Position numbers and translations under genes: made by a program. From positions 62,001 to 126,000 of the forward strand of contig WBUN01000006.1 in the NCBI GenBank assembly GCA_008933705.1: a stretch of DNA of 64,000 bases. Reading direction: 5' to 3'. The notes beneath the pieces are model-generated. The model worked only from the letters and a program-made list of their open reading frames with translations, was not told where the DNA came from and ran no database searches. The stretch comes from Hyphomicrobiaceae bacterium. Lineage in GTDB: Bacteria > Pseudomonadota > Alphaproteobacteria > Rhizobiales > Hyphomicrobiaceae. This document shows, in pieces, positions 36,076-44,230 of the stretch (position 1 is its first letter; each line of letters begins with the position of its first letter).

Positions 36076-37461
36076 TTGAAGTCAACCAGTCGGCTCGCGG
36101 TCCTGGCCGCCGCTGGTTTTCTCGTAACTGGCATGGCGATGCCGTCCGCTAAGGCAGCTGACCTTGGCGGCGATTGCTGCGCCGATCTGGAAGAGCGGGT
36201 GGCCGAGCTCGAGGCCACGACAGCTCGCAAGGGCAACCGCAAGGTCAGCATGACCATCAGCGGTCAGGTCAACCGTGCATTGGCGTTCTGGGACGACGGC
36301 AAGAGGTCCGATTTCTATTCGGTCGACAGCGGCGTATCGCGCAGCGCCTTCCAGTTCGACGGCTCGGCCCGCATCAATGCGGATGTGACAGCCGGCTATC
36401 AGTTCGTGTGGGTGCTCGGCCTCGGCGCCCGCGGCCACCACGTCAACCAGTTTGACGACGACGGCAACCAGTCGGCGTATGGTTCCACCACCGCTGGTAC
36501 TGCCATACTTGCAGACGGTGATGCAACGCCGGCGATCGAAATCGCCAACTGGTACCTGGACAGCAAGAGCTACGGCAAGCTGACGGTCGGCCGCATCAAC
36601 ACGGCGCAGTCCGGCACGACGCAGACCGACCTCGGCGGCATCCTCGTCGTCGGCGGCCCGCAGTTCGGCCTCTGGAACAACGGCTACTTGCTGGTGTCCA
36701 ACAAGGGTACCGGCAGCGGCTATGGAACATCCACCTGGAACACGCTGTTCGGCGGCAATGCCATCTCGGTGGCTGGCACCAGCCGCGCAGACGGTGCCCG
36801 CTACGATACGCCGACGTTTGCGGGCTTCTCCGCATCGGTGGCGTGGGCCGAGGACGACTTCTGGGATGCCGCCGTGCGCTATGCCGGCGAGTTCAGCGGC
36901 TTCCGTATCGCGGCGACGGCTTCCTACTCGCAGAACAAGGATGCCGAGCCCGATGCGACCGCTCCCGCCGCCACTCTCGCACCTGACCAACGTAAGTGGC
37001 AAGGCTCGGCCAGCATCATGCACGTGCCGTCTGGCCTGTTCCTGAACGGCGCCTACCTGCAGTTGTCGTACCACGGCCTCGCAGCAACGGATACCGTCTC
37101 GGGTGCAGCGTTTGGCACCAACCGTCCCGACACCAAGTTCTGGTACGTCGCCGGTGGTATCGCCCAGAACTGGACCGGCCTCGGCAAGACCGTGCTGTAC
37201 GGCGAGTATGGCCACATTGACGATGGCGCCACAGGTCTTGCCGCGACGGCGGCTGGCTACAACATCGCAGCTGCGAGCGTGGTGAGCGACTCGGAGGTGA
37301 CATTCTGGGGCCTGGGCGTTGTGCAGAACATCGACGCCGCCGCCATGGAGCTGTATGCAGCCTACCGCAACTACAGCGGCGACGTGAGCGTTGCCTCGGG
37401 CGCGGCAGTGCAGGTCGAAGACTTCCAGATGGTCATGACCGGCGCCCGCATCAAGTTCTGA
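36076..37461 (+). CDS. outer-membrane porin, rhizobial type
   Basis: A 461-residue porin. The signal peptide (LAVLAAAGFLVTGMAMPSAKA) is followed by ADLGGDCCADLEERVAELEATTARK, the conserved coiled segment and VSMTISGQVNRALAFWDDG first beta strand of Hyphomicrobiales porins. Alternating beta strands continue to the terminal Phe in MTGARIKF, the BamA recognition end. A TTG at 36076 with GGGGGA upstream is the likely start; a GTG at 36016 gives a longer form. It sits just after the integrase and may be island-borne or native. Confidence 0.9.
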   Translation: MKSTSRLAVLAAAGFLVTGMAMPSAKAADLGGDCCADLEERVAELEATTARKGNRKVSMTISGQVNRALAFWDDGKRSDFYSVDSGVSRSAFQFDGSARINADVTAGYQFVWVLGLGARGHHVNQFDDDGNQSAYGSTTAGTAILADGDATPAIEIANWYLDSKSYGKLTVGRINTAQSGTTQTDLGGILVVGGPQFGLWNNGYLLVSNKGTGSGYGTSTWNTLFGGNAISVAGTSRADGARYDTPTFAGFSASVAWAEDDFWDAAVRYAGEFSGFRIAATASYSQNKDAEPDATAPAATLAPDQRKWQGSASIMHVPSGLFLNGAYLQLSYHGLAATDTVSGAAFGTNRPDTKFWYVAGGIAQNWTGLGKTVLYGEYGHIDDGATGLAATAAGYNIAAASVVSDSEVTFWGLGVVQNIDAAAMELYAAYRNYSGDVSVASGAAVQVEDFQMVMTGARIKF

Positions 37462-37486
37462 TCGGGTTCCAAGTCATCGATACAGG

Positions 37487-37512
37487 GAGAGCCGCCTTCG
37501 GGCGGCTCTTTC
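37487..37512 (+). terminator. Rho-independent terminator of the porin gene
   Basis: GAGCCGCC-TTCG-GGCGGCTC with a stable TTCG tetraloop, followed by TTTC, lies about 28 bases after the porin stop. Confidence 0.85.
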
Positions 37513-37857
37513 ACGTTCCGGGTGGGCCGAAGCGGCTCCGGTGCTTGTAACCGGCAGGTAACCGCGCATATCGACGGCCGGCGCTGCCCGCAGGGCGCCT
37601 TGCGCCGATAAATGTGCAAGAACAACACATTCGTTTCCAGAAGTGTGCTGGAAATGACGCAACGCAATTCCTGCTGGGCAGTGCGCGCGGGCTGGCTTCA
37701 GGAGTAGGTTCACGGGCTGAGGTCGCGGCGCGCTTCGATGCGCCAAGGCGCGCCGGCGAAGATCCGACATCTACTGCCGGATCGTGCGTGGACCAACGCC
37801 GAATGGAGGCCGGAGCGGGGCGCCGGCGTTCGCTCAACTCGCCAGTTAAGTCACTGA
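37513..37857. other. intergenic region, no gene recognised
   Basis: Short ORFs in several frames have no ribosome site or family motif. The region separates the porin from an AbiEi-like fragment and may contain island recombination scars. Confidence 0.4.
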
Positions 37858-38181
37858 AAGCATGGCGCAAATTGGCTCGCCGGGATCGGCGAAGACGCGA
37901 ACTATGAATACGCAATTCCCCGACCCAGCGCCACGCCGAAAGGGCCAAAAATCCGCAAACGTGACCGCGACCGCGCCGAAGCGCTACGCCTCGCCGGCGG
38001 TCCCAAGCCCTCACTGCGGCAGCGAGCAGTCGCTCTCGTTCTTGAAAAGGGGATCGTCCGAACGCGGGACCTGACCGATATTGGGGTTCCGCGCTGTTAT
38101 CTGGCCCGGATGTGCGACGAGGGTCTGCTCATCAAAGTGGGCTATGGACTCTATCGAGCTGCCCATCGTGAAGCGGCCTGA
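37858..38181 (+). pseudogene. AbiEi-type antitoxin N-terminal domain fragment
   Basis: This frame encodes ALVLEKGIVRTRDLTDIGVP then CYLARMCDEGLLIKVGYGLYR before a stop at 38179-38181, the winged-helix pattern of AbiEi-family antitoxin N-terminal domains. The frame is open from 37858 but has no ATG, GTG or good ribosome site, and the C-terminal effector domain and AbiEii partner are missing. It is therefore called a remnant. A complete small DNA-binding protein starting at an unusual codon is less likely. Confidence 0.5.
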
Positions 38182-38270
38182 TCGGAAATTGCGACCACGT
38201 CGTGTCGCGCCAATGGGAGCCGACTCTATTCGGTCGACTAATCGAGCGGCATTTCCCTTATTGCTTGATC

Positions 38271-38285
38271 CTGTGGGGACTACAG
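38271..38285 (+). promoter_or_regulatory. MerR-type operator/promoter, FTR1 gene
   Basis: CTGTGG-GGA-CTACAG has one arm mismatch to the island consensus CTGTAG-N3-CTACAG. A -35-like TTGATC lies directly before it (38265-38270) and a weak -10 lies 19 bp on. The FTR1-cytochrome gene starts 38 bp downstream. Confidence 0.7.
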
Positions 38286-38322
38286 GATTATTGCGCGAAC
38301 GATTCTCAACTGAGGTTCGTAG

Positions 38323-40296
38323 ATGCGCCTGTCCCGTGGTCCTGTTCGCCCCCGCACGAGAGCCGTTGAAAAGGCATGGCGCTATACGCTCATGGTGCTG
38401 CTTTCCGCCATTCTCTCGCAGATTGTGCCGAGTCAGGCGATTGCGAACGAGACGGAAGTCCAGACGGTGTGGCGGCTCCTCGACTATATTGCTGTCGACT
38501 ACGCCGGTGCCGTTTCTGGAGGCCGCGTTACCAGTGAGGCCGAATATGCGGAGATGGTGGAGTTCGCGGGCCAGGTAGAAACTAGGCTCGAGGCTCTGCC
38601 CGACAAAAGCGACAAGGCCGACCTGGTGCGTAGGACGCGGAGGTTGCGCGCGGCGATCGCGGCAAAGGCGACCCCCGCTGAAGTTGCCGCACAATCTAAG
38701 GCGCTTGCGTCCGCGCTGCTCGCTGCCTATCCCGTGCCGCTCGCGCCGATGGCGCCGCCAGACCTTGCGCGCGGGGCTGCGCTCTACGCCCAGAATTGTG
38801 CGAGCTGTCACGGCACAACGGGCGACGGACATGGGCCGGGTTCGGCGGGGCTTGATCCACGGCCGATCGCATTCAGCGACAAGGTGCGCGCTGATCAGCG
38901 CAGTTTGTTCGGTCTTTATCAGGTCATCACCCAAGGCCTCGACGGCACCGCAATGGCCGGCTTCGATTCCCTTCCTGAGCAAGATCGCTGGGCGCTTGCG
39001 TTCTACGTCGGCACTTTCGCCTATCCTGAAACAGCTGCTGCTGATGGCGAGCAGCTTTGGCGGGAGCGCGCCGATATACGATCAAAACATCCCAACCTTG
39101 CGGCTCTGGTCGGGGCAACGCCGGCCGCTCTGGCCCGCGACCTCGGTCCCAAGAACGCTGCCGCGCTGACGGCGTTTCTGCGCCGACATCCGGACACCGT
39201 CACTGCCCGTGCCGACGGCTCGCTTGCGCTCACGCGCGAGCGCCTTGACGCGAGCCTCAAAGCCTATGCGGCTGGGAATCGGCAGGCCGCAACTGATCTC
39301 GCGTTGTCCGCCTATCTCGATGGATTCGAGCCTGTCGAGCCGATGCTCGCGGCTCGCGATCCGGAACTGATGGCGAGGATCGAGCAAGCAATGGGCGCAC
39401 TTCGAGCAGCGATTGCCGACGCGCGCCCGCTCGCTGAAGTCCAGGCCGCCAATCAGGAACTCGCAGCGCTCTTCGGCGAGGCCGAAGCCGCGCTAGCGCC
39501 AGAAAAGGCAAGCAGTGCGTCAAGCTTCGCTGGCGCATTCGGCGTGCTGTTGCGTGAGGGGCTTGAGGCGCTGCTGATCGTGATCGCGATGATCGCCTTT
39601 CTCCGAAAAACGGAGCGGACCGAGATGCTCGGCTTCGTACATGGCGGATGGGCGGCGGCGCTTGCGGCTGGCGTGGCCAGCTGGTTCATTGCGACATATT
39701 TCATTGGTATCAGCGGTGCTTCGCGGGAGCTTACCGAGGGTTTCGGCTCGCTATTCGCTGCGATCATCCTCCTGACGGTCGGAATCTGGATGCATGGGAA
39801 AAGCAACGCGGAGGCATGGCAGCGCTACATCAAGGAGAAGATGGCGCATGCTCTGTCTCGACGTTCGGGCTGGTTTCTCTTCCTGCTGGCCTTTGTCGTC
39901 GTCTACCGGGAAGTGTTCGAAACCATCCTGTTTTATGCCGCGCTGTGGGCCCAGGGAAACGGCTTGGCAATGCTTGGCGGTGCGGCTGCGGCGGCTGTGC
40001 TGCTCGCCGTGCTGGCCTGGATCATGCTCCGGTACAGCACCCGCTTGCCGATCGCCCAGTTCTTTTCGTGGAGCGCCATTCTCATCGCGATCCTAGCCGT
40101 CGTGCTCGCTGGGAAGGGCGTAGCGGGTCTTCAGGAGGCAGGAATCCTGGGAGTCGTGCCGCTGCCGGGCGTACCGCGCATCCAGATGCTCGGACTGTTC
40201 CCGACAACCGAGACGGTGCTGGCCCAACTAGCGGCCCTGGCAATTCTGGTTGCGGGTTTCTGGCTCAATCGCAAAACCGCGGTGCGGGCGACCTGA
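38323..40296 (+). CDS. FTR1-family permease fused to cytochrome c domain, PbrT-like
   Basis: A 657-residue protein. A hydrophobic signal segment (YTLMVLLSAILSQIVPSQAIA) leads to a periplasmic region with a haem c motif C159-A-S-C162-H163. Seven or so membrane helices follow with both FTR1 motifs, R-E-G-L-E (411-415) and R-E-V-F-E (529-533). FTR1 proteins import iron; forms carrying CxxCH occur as PbrT in lead-resistance operons. The neighbouring methyltransferase, lspA and PbrR-like merR support the pbr assignment. A MerR-type operator lies just upstream. Whether it imports Pb(II), Fe or another metal is not shown. Confidence 0.85.
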   Translation: MRLSRGPVRPRTRAVEKAWRYTLMVLLSAILSQIVPSQAIANETEVQTVWRLLDYIAVDYAGAVSGGRVTSEAEYAEMVEFAGQVETRLEALPDKSDKADLVRRTRRLRAAIAAKATPAEVAAQSKALASALLAAYPVPLAPMAPPDLARGAALYAQNCASCHGTTGDGHGPGSAGLDPRPIAFSDKVRADQRSLFGLYQVITQGLDGTAMAGFDSLPEQDRWALAFYVGTFAYPETAAADGEQLWRERADIRSKHPNLAALVGATPAALARDLGPKNAAALTAFLRRHPDTVTARADGSLALTRERLDASLKAYAAGNRQAATDLALSAYLDGFEPVEPMLAARDPELMARIEQAMGALRAAIADARPLAEVQAANQELAALFGEAEAALAPEKASSASSFAGAFGVLLREGLEALLIVIAMIAFLRKTERTEMLGFVHGGWAAALAAGVASWFIATYFIGISGASRELTEGFGSLFAAIILLTVGIWMHGKSNAEAWQRYIKEKMAHALSRRSGWFLFLLAFVVVYREVFETILFYAALWAQGNGLAMLGGAAAAAVLLAVLAWIMLRYSTRLPIAQFFSWSAILIAILAVVLAGKGVAGLQEAGILGVVPLPGVPRIQMLGLFPTTETVLAQLAALAILVAGFWLNRKTAVRAT

Positions 40297-40351
40297 CGAT
40301 GATGGCGACGACCGTACAAACAGGCAGCGCAGCGACGATTCAAGCTTGAAT

Positions 40352-40366
40352 CTGTAGGCGCTACAG
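40352..40366 (+). promoter_or_regulatory. MerR-type operator/promoter, methyltransferase-lspA
   Basis: CTGTAG-GCG-CTACAG is a perfect palindrome within a 19-bp spacer between TTGAAT (40346-40351) and CATGGT (40371-40376), the elongated spacing used by MerR activators. The methyltransferase ATG is at 40400. Confidence 0.82.
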
Positions 40367-40399
40367 GATGCATGGTGGTCGAATCAACGAAAGATCACC

Positions 40400-41065
40400 A
40401 TGCCGTCTGACCTGACCTTCACACCCGCCGCCGGGCATCACTGGCTCACCCCCCTTTACGACTTCGGAGTAGCGGCCCTCACGCGCGAGCATCGATGGAG
40501 AAGCGCGCTCATCGAGCAGGTCCGTCCGAGAGCGGGTGACGTGATCGTCGATGTCGGCTGTGGCACCGGATCACTTCTAGTCCGCTTGGGAAAGGCTGCG
40601 CCGTCAGCGCGACTCATAGGGATTGATCCCGACCCAGCGGTGATGGCGCGTGCCCGGAAGAAAGTCGCAGCCGCCGGCCTGTCGGCTGAGCTGAATATTG
40701 GCTTCGCGCGGCAAGCGGCTGAGTTGTTGGCGGGCCCGCCGCCTACAAAGATGGTGTCGAGCCTCGTGTTTCACCAAGTACCGATGGAGGAGAAAGTGGC
40801 AGCGCTCGCTGCGATTCACGCGGCGCTTGTGGCCGGCGGCGAGGTGCACATCGCCGATTATGGGCTTCAGCGCACGGCGCTCATGCGGAGCCTCTTCAGA
40901 GCAATCATTCAGAACCTAGACGGTCACGTGAATACTCAACCGAACGCCGATGGGATTCTACCGGAGCTGATGCGTAGGGCCGGATTCCGCGGCGTGGAGG
41001 AGACTCTCGTCATTCCAACACTGAGCGGCTCCATCTCGCTCTACCGCGGGATCCGCCCAGCGTGA
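40400..41065 (+). CDS. class I SAM-dependent methyltransferase
   Basis: A 221-residue methyltransferase with motif I VDVGCGTGS, an acidic residue after beta 2 (IGIDPDPAVM) and a Rossmann layout. The C-terminal part (ADYGLQRTALMRSLFRAIIQNLDG) resembles UbiE/Coq5-like or small-molecule methyltransferases. The substrate is unknown. It is placed directly behind a MerR operator and its stop overlaps the lspA start (TGATG), so it is metal-inducible and coupled to lspA. A direct role in metal methylation is not excluded, but no arsenite-methyltransferase Cys motif is present. Confidence 0.85.
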   Translation: MPSDLTFTPAAGHHWLTPLYDFGVAALTREHRWRSALIEQVRPRAGDVIVDVGCGTGSLLVRLGKAAPSARLIGIDPDPAVMARARKKVAAAGLSAELNIGFARQAAELLAGPPPTKMVSSLVFHQVPMEEKVAALAAIHAALVAGGEVHIADYGLQRTALMRSLFRAIIQNLDGHVNTQPNADGILPELMRRAGFRGVEETLVIPTLSGSISLYRGIRPA

Positions 41066-41559
41066 TGCGAGACCTTCGAGTCATCGGTCTGGCGACAGCG
41101 GCTTTCGCCCTCGCATTGGACCAGGTCACCAAACAGATCGCCTTGAGCAGTCTCTCGCCCGGCGCGGTGGTGCCCATCGCACCGTTCTTCACTGTGCGGC
41201 TCGGCTTCAATGAAGGCGTGTCGTTCGGGATGTTCGCGGGTTGGTTCTCCGGCCGCCCGCTGATCTTGGCGGCCATCATGATGGGCATCATCGTCCTGCT
41301 TGCCGTATGGCTCTGGCGGACACGTAAGCGGTCGCAAGCGCTGGGCCTCGGAGCCATAGTCGGGGGCGCCCTGAGCAATGTCCTTGACCGCCTTCGGATC
41401 GGCGCTGTTGTCGACTATCTGGATTTTCACGCGTGGGATCACCATTGGCCAGCGTTCAATTTCGCTGACGCGGCCATTGTCTGCGGCGTCGCGATCCTGG
41501 TGCTCGGAGATATTATGGGCCGTCCGAATGACCGGGAGGGTCAGCGAGAACTTCGATGA
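41065..41559 (+). CDS. lspA: lipoprotein signal peptidase (LspA), PbrC-like
   Basis: A 164-residue, four-helix aspartyl peptidase. Catalytic Asp residues lie in SNVLDRLRIGAVVDYLDF and FNFADAAI, and NEGVSFGM corresponds to the conserved N-x-G-x-x-F/G loop. LspA cleaves prolipoprotein signal peptides. An accessory copy in a lead/cadmium operon corresponds to the LspA part of PbrC/PbrB. The ATG overlaps the methyltransferase stop by one base. Its last 47 bases overlap the convergent merR gene. Confidence 0.9.
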   Translation: MRDLRVIGLATAAFALALDQVTKQIALSSLSPGAVVPIAPFFTVRLGFNEGVSFGMFAGWFSGRPLILAAIMMGIIVLLAVWLWRTRKRSQALGLGAIVGGALSNVLDRLRIGAVVDYLDFHAWDHHWPAFNFADAAIVCGVAILVLGDIMGRPNDREGQRELR

Positions 41560-41926
41560 TCCGGCAAGTCGCGACTTTGCCGTTGTCGCACTCCTTGATC
41601 ATCCGAGTGAGCTCAGTCCTAAGCCCGAGCAGGCGGCGGATCCGGCTCTCGACGGCTTCAAGCTGATCGGTGGCGATCTGAGTCACCTGCTGGCACGATG
41701 CGTCGGGCACTTCCTGCAGAGCGAGCATCGTCTTGATGGCCGCGATGTCGAAACCGAGGTCCCTGGCGTGGCGGATAAATGTCAGCCGCCGGATGTCTTC
41801 TGCTCCGTAAAGGCGTCGTCCACTCTCAGTGCGTGAGGGCACGGGTATGAGTTTGATCCGCTCATAGTAACGGATCGTCTCAATGTTGACTCCGGTGCGT
41901 TTGGACAAGGTCCCGATCGTTATCAT
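41513..41926 (-). CDS. MerR-family heavy-metal regulator, PbrR/CadR type
   Basis: A 137-residue MerR protein with the winged helix MITIGTLSKRTGVNIETIRYYERIKLI, the dimerisation helix, and Cys residues at 78, 113 and 121 (ASCQQ, KECDNGKVATCR). This three-Cys pattern is that of PbrR/CadR sensors of Pb(II), Cd(II) and Zn(II), not MerR for Hg or CueR for Cu. Its operator (41939-41953), palindromic and identical to that of the P-type ATPase promoter, lies 13 bp upstream. It is the obvious regulator for all ten CTGTAG-N3-CTACAG sites. A broken paralogue is at 57102-57382. Confidence 0.9.
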   Translation of the reverse strand: MITIGTLSKRTGVNIETIRYYERIKLIPVPSRTESGRRLYGAEDIRRLTFIRHARDLGFDIAAIKTMLALQEVPDASCQQVTQIATDQLEAVESRIRRLLGLRTELTRMIKECDNGKVATCRIIEVLADPPGHSDGP

Positions 41927-41938
41927 CTCGGCCCAATT

Positions 41939-41953
41939 CTGTAGCGGCTACAG
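41939..41953. promoter_or_regulatory. MerR-type operator, merR / ligase-leader remnant
   Basis: CTGTAG-CGG-CTACAG, extended to a 21-bp palindrome ATTCTGTAGCGGCTACAGAAT at 41936-41956, identical to the site before the P-type ATPase. The merR ATG is on one side; on the other (41970-42035) is the leader of a vanished ligase gene, homologous to 52175-52240. Confidence 0.82.
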
Positions 41954-41969
41954 AATGCAGATATAACGA

Positions 41970-42040
41970 GCAGCCAAGGGCATGTGAACCCCAGAACGAT
42001 TGACTGCGGGCATGCCATGGGCCTGATCTGCGGTTTGGCA
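41970..42040 (+). pseudogene. remnant of the ligase leader and first codons
   Basis: The sequence GTGAACCCCAGAACGAT...GCATGCC.TGGGCCTGATCTG parallels the leader and start of the ligase gene at 52190-52240 (TCTGAACCGAGAATGAT...GCATGCCGTAGGCCTGATCTG). The coding frame is lost after a few codons. It shows that merR and the ligase were once divergent partners around one operator. Confidence 0.5.
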
Positions 42041-42065
42041 GATCGGCTCCCGGTAAGGTCCTGGC

Positions 42066-42996
42066 TTAGTCCGCTGGCGTGTTGGCACGCAATTCCTCGA
42101 GCCATAGCCGGGCATTGCCGTCCGACGGCGCTCGCCAGTCCCCTCGCGGCGACAGCGACCCGCCAGCGGTGACCTTGGGTCCGTTGGGCGAGGCCGACCG
42201 CTTGAACTGGCTGATCGCGAAGAAGCGATAGAGAAACACCTCCATCCAGGACTTGATTGTCGCCAAGTCATAGGCGCGGCGGCGCTCATGTGGATATTGA
42301 GGCGGCCATGCGCCTGTGGCGGCGTCGCGCCAAGCGTGGAAGGCCAGGAAAGCGATTTTCGACGGTTTCAGGCCATGACGGGCCAAATAGAACAGAGTGA
42401 AATCCTGCAGCTCATACGGCCCGATTTTCTCCTCCGTGCTCTGCAATGCGCCGCCGGCATCCGCCGGCACAAGCTCGGGTGAGATCACGGTGTCGAGGAT
42501 CGAGAGCAACGTGCGGCTGGTCTCTTCGTCGAAGGCGTCTGACTGCGCCACCCAGCGGATGAGATGCTGGATGAGTGTCTTCGGCACCGAAGCGTTGACG
42601 TTGTAGTGGCTCATTTGGTCGCCAACGCCGTACGTCGACCAGCCGAGCGCGATCTCCGACAGATCGCCGGTGCCAAGCACCATCGCGTCTCGCTGATTGG
42701 CCGCGCGGAACAAGATGTCGGTGCGCAGGCCCGCCTGCACATTCTCAAACGTCACATCGTACAGCGGTTCGCCTAGCGCGAACGGATGCTGCAGAGCCGC
42801 CAGCATTTGCTGCGCCAGTGGCGTAAGCCGAAAGACCTAGTTCCGGGAACACCATCAGCGCGACGCCTTGGCGCGCGCCATCTCGCGCCAGCGCCAACGT
42901 CTCGGCGAGATTGTAGCTTGGGTCGCCGACTTCGCATTTCGGGGTGCAGGCCGCGACACGGACGAAGCCCTGCTGATAGATGGAATAGAAGCTCAT
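42066..42996 (-). pseudogene. nadE: glutamine-dependent NAD+ synthetase with internal deletion
   Basis: The first 58 codons from 42996 match the glutaminase (nitrilase) domain start of bacterial NadE (MSFYSIYQQGFVRVAACTP..., [11 protein letters not shown]). At about 42820 the frame shifts and the sequence resumes with the C-terminal synthetase domain ([89 protein letters not shown]). NadE of this type is about 680 residues; only about 305 remain, so roughly 1.1 kb is missing. The nitrilase active site and ATP-binding P-loop are gone. It must be non-functional unless the C-terminal part is expressed alone. Confidence 0.83.
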
Positions 42997-43109
42997 CAGC
43001 CGATCTCATGTTCATCACTTGTCGATGCGCGGACACTGACCAGGCTCGTCGGGTCTCACCGCCTGCTCCGGCCCCATAGATCGACCATGACTTCGATAGT
43101 GATCATCAT

Positions 43110-43124
43110 CTGTAGTGACTACAG
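43110..43124 (+). promoter_or_regulatory. MerR-type operator, isolated copy
   Basis: CTGTAG-TGA-CTACAG is a perfect palindrome, but no good -35 or -10 element flanks it. It is followed at 43141-43178 by a ligase-type leader (GGAGGTGTGTGAACCCGAGAACG) with no ligase, so it is probably a relic. Confidence 0.65.
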
Positions 43125-43261
43125 GTCATCGGTTTAGCAAACGACTGGAGGTGTGTGAACCCGAGAACGGTTTTGCGGAGTCCGGCGGGCAAGCTTAGCC
43201 AATCGTGCCGGACAGCGGAGGATGACACGGCGCATCGTGAGCGTTTCGATTCCGCTTGATC

Positions 43262-43276
43262 CTGTAGCGAGTACAG
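43262..43276 (+). promoter_or_regulatory. MerR-type operator/promoter, small Cys-rich protein
   Basis: CTGTAG-CGA-GTACAG (one mismatch) lies in a 19-bp spacer between TTGATC (43256-43261) and CATGAT (43281-43286). Confidence 0.78.
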
Positions 43277-43304
43277 GATGCATGATGAGCTTGGAGATTC
43301 TGCT

Positions 43305-43343
43305 ATGACGCTAAAGCCTCACCGTTGCGAGTGGCTCTGGTGA
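43305..43343 (+). CDS. 12-residue putative leader peptide
   Basis: ATG at 43305 after TTGGAG encodes MTLKPHRCEWLW and a TGA overlapping the GTG start of the next gene (GTGA). It contains a His-Arg-Cys triad and lies right behind a metal-responsive promoter. It may couple translation to the next gene; function is speculative. Confidence 0.3.
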   Translation: MTLKPHRCEWLW

Positions 43344-43720
43344 GCATGAGAGCGGCTTACTTCCTGGGCCTCGCGATCGTCCCGTTGCGTGTCGGGATGC
43401 ATGCGGTGTCGCTCATCGTCATAGCCTGTCTCGCCATTACGACCGTGCCCTGTCCGGCTGCGGCTAAGCCGTCTCAAGAGGCGATGATTGAAGCGAGGGG
43501 GGACCGCGCGATTCGAGGCGACCAGCAGCCTGAGCGTCCTGCGGCAGGCGGGCGCAACTGCTTCACATGCCCATGCCATATTGGATTCGAGCCTCCAGAC
43601 GCAGCCTGCGTCAACGCGCCGGCGATCGTTCCGGACACGTGGAGTGCGACCGTCGTCCGCGCTCTCCATGGAGATCCGGCATATCCGACCTTCCGACCTC
43701 CGAAGACGCAAGGGACCTGA
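43340..43720 (+). CDS. exported small Cys-containing protein, function unknown
   Basis: A protein of about 126 residues. An N-terminal hydrophobic segment (MHAVSLIVIACLAITTVPCPAAA) resembles a signal peptide. The mature part has NCFTCPCHIGFEP and AACVN, suggesting metal binding. GTG 43340 overlaps the stop of the mini-ORF; ATG 43346 is equally possible. It is expressed from a MerR-type promoter and is probably a periplasmic metal-binding accessory. I do not recognise a family. Confidence 0.6.
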   Translation: MSMRAAYFLGLAIVPLRVGMHAVSLIVIACLAITTVPCPAAAKPSQEAMIEARGDRAIRGDQQPERPAAGGRNCFTCPCHIGFEPPDAACVNAPAIVPDTWSATVVRALHGDPAYPTFRPPKTQGT

Positions 43721-43767
43721 GCGCGAGACCCCAAAGCGGGGTGCGGCCCAATACTTCGGAGACAATC

Positions 43768-43992
43768 ATGATCATTCGATACGCCAAGACCGTCTTTGGG
43801 ACGGCTGCGGCGGCGTTGGCGCTGAGCGCCTGTGCCACCGCTCAAGGAGATCTTCGCACCTCGGCGAACGCCGGGGCGAGGCGCTGTGTCCATACATCTC
43901 ACCCGGCCGGGAAGGTGCCGGGTGTGATGGTGCGATGCGCTCCGCGGAACGATTCCGCACCGCCCGCTGCACGTAGGGGCCCCCGAAGCTGA
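43768..43992 (+). CDS. small lipoprotein
   Basis: A 74-residue protein with a lipoprotein signal (MIIRYAKTVFGTAAAALALSAC; lipobox LSAC) and a short polar tail with two more Cys (RRCVHTSHP, VRCAP). CGGAGACAATC precedes the ATG at 43768. It follows the Cys-containing exported protein and is probably its operon partner. Such a product would need the signal peptidase encoded by the island's lspA. A hairpin terminator follows. Confidence 0.65.
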   Translation: MIIRYAKTVFGTAAAALALSACATAQGDLRTSANAGARRCVHTSHPAGKVPGVMVRCAPRNDSAPPAARRGPRS

Positions 43993-44010
43993 ATTCGGAG
44001 ATGCACGACC

Positions 44011-44043
44011 GAATGCACGCGCTCCGCGGGGGCGCGTGCATTC
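44011..44043 (+). terminator. strong hairpin, probable terminator
   Basis: GAATGCACGCGC and GCGCGTGCATTC form a 12-bp perfect stem with a G/C-rich loop, just after the lipoprotein gene. A T-run is not obvious, so termination efficiency is uncertain. Confidence 0.6.
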
Positions 44044-44088
44044 ACCCATTTGGACCAGCCTCCGATGGTGATTCATCAGGGGTTGATT

Positions 44089-44103
44089 CTGTAGTGGATA
44101 CAG
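44089..44103 (+). promoter_or_regulatory. MerR-type operator/promoter, flavoprotein gene
   Basis: CTGTAG-TGG-ATACAG (one mismatch) lies in a 19-bp spacer between TTGATT (44083-44088) and TAGGTA (44108-44113), 128 bp before the dehydrogenase ATG. Confidence 0.78.
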
Positions 44104-44230
44104 GAAGTAGGTAAGCTATCGCTGCCTGCGGATTGGTTTGTGACGAACCACGTTCGGCCGTGAGCGCATCAGCCGCACTGCGCCTGACGTGATGTGATCG
44201 GCCGGCAGCCGAGGCGAACGAGGAGACGTG

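Noticed and set aside
36060-36090. FNR-like box before the porin (TTGAAGTCAA)
   Set aside because: The half-sites are only two bases apart instead of four, and the sequence is the start of the porin coding region.
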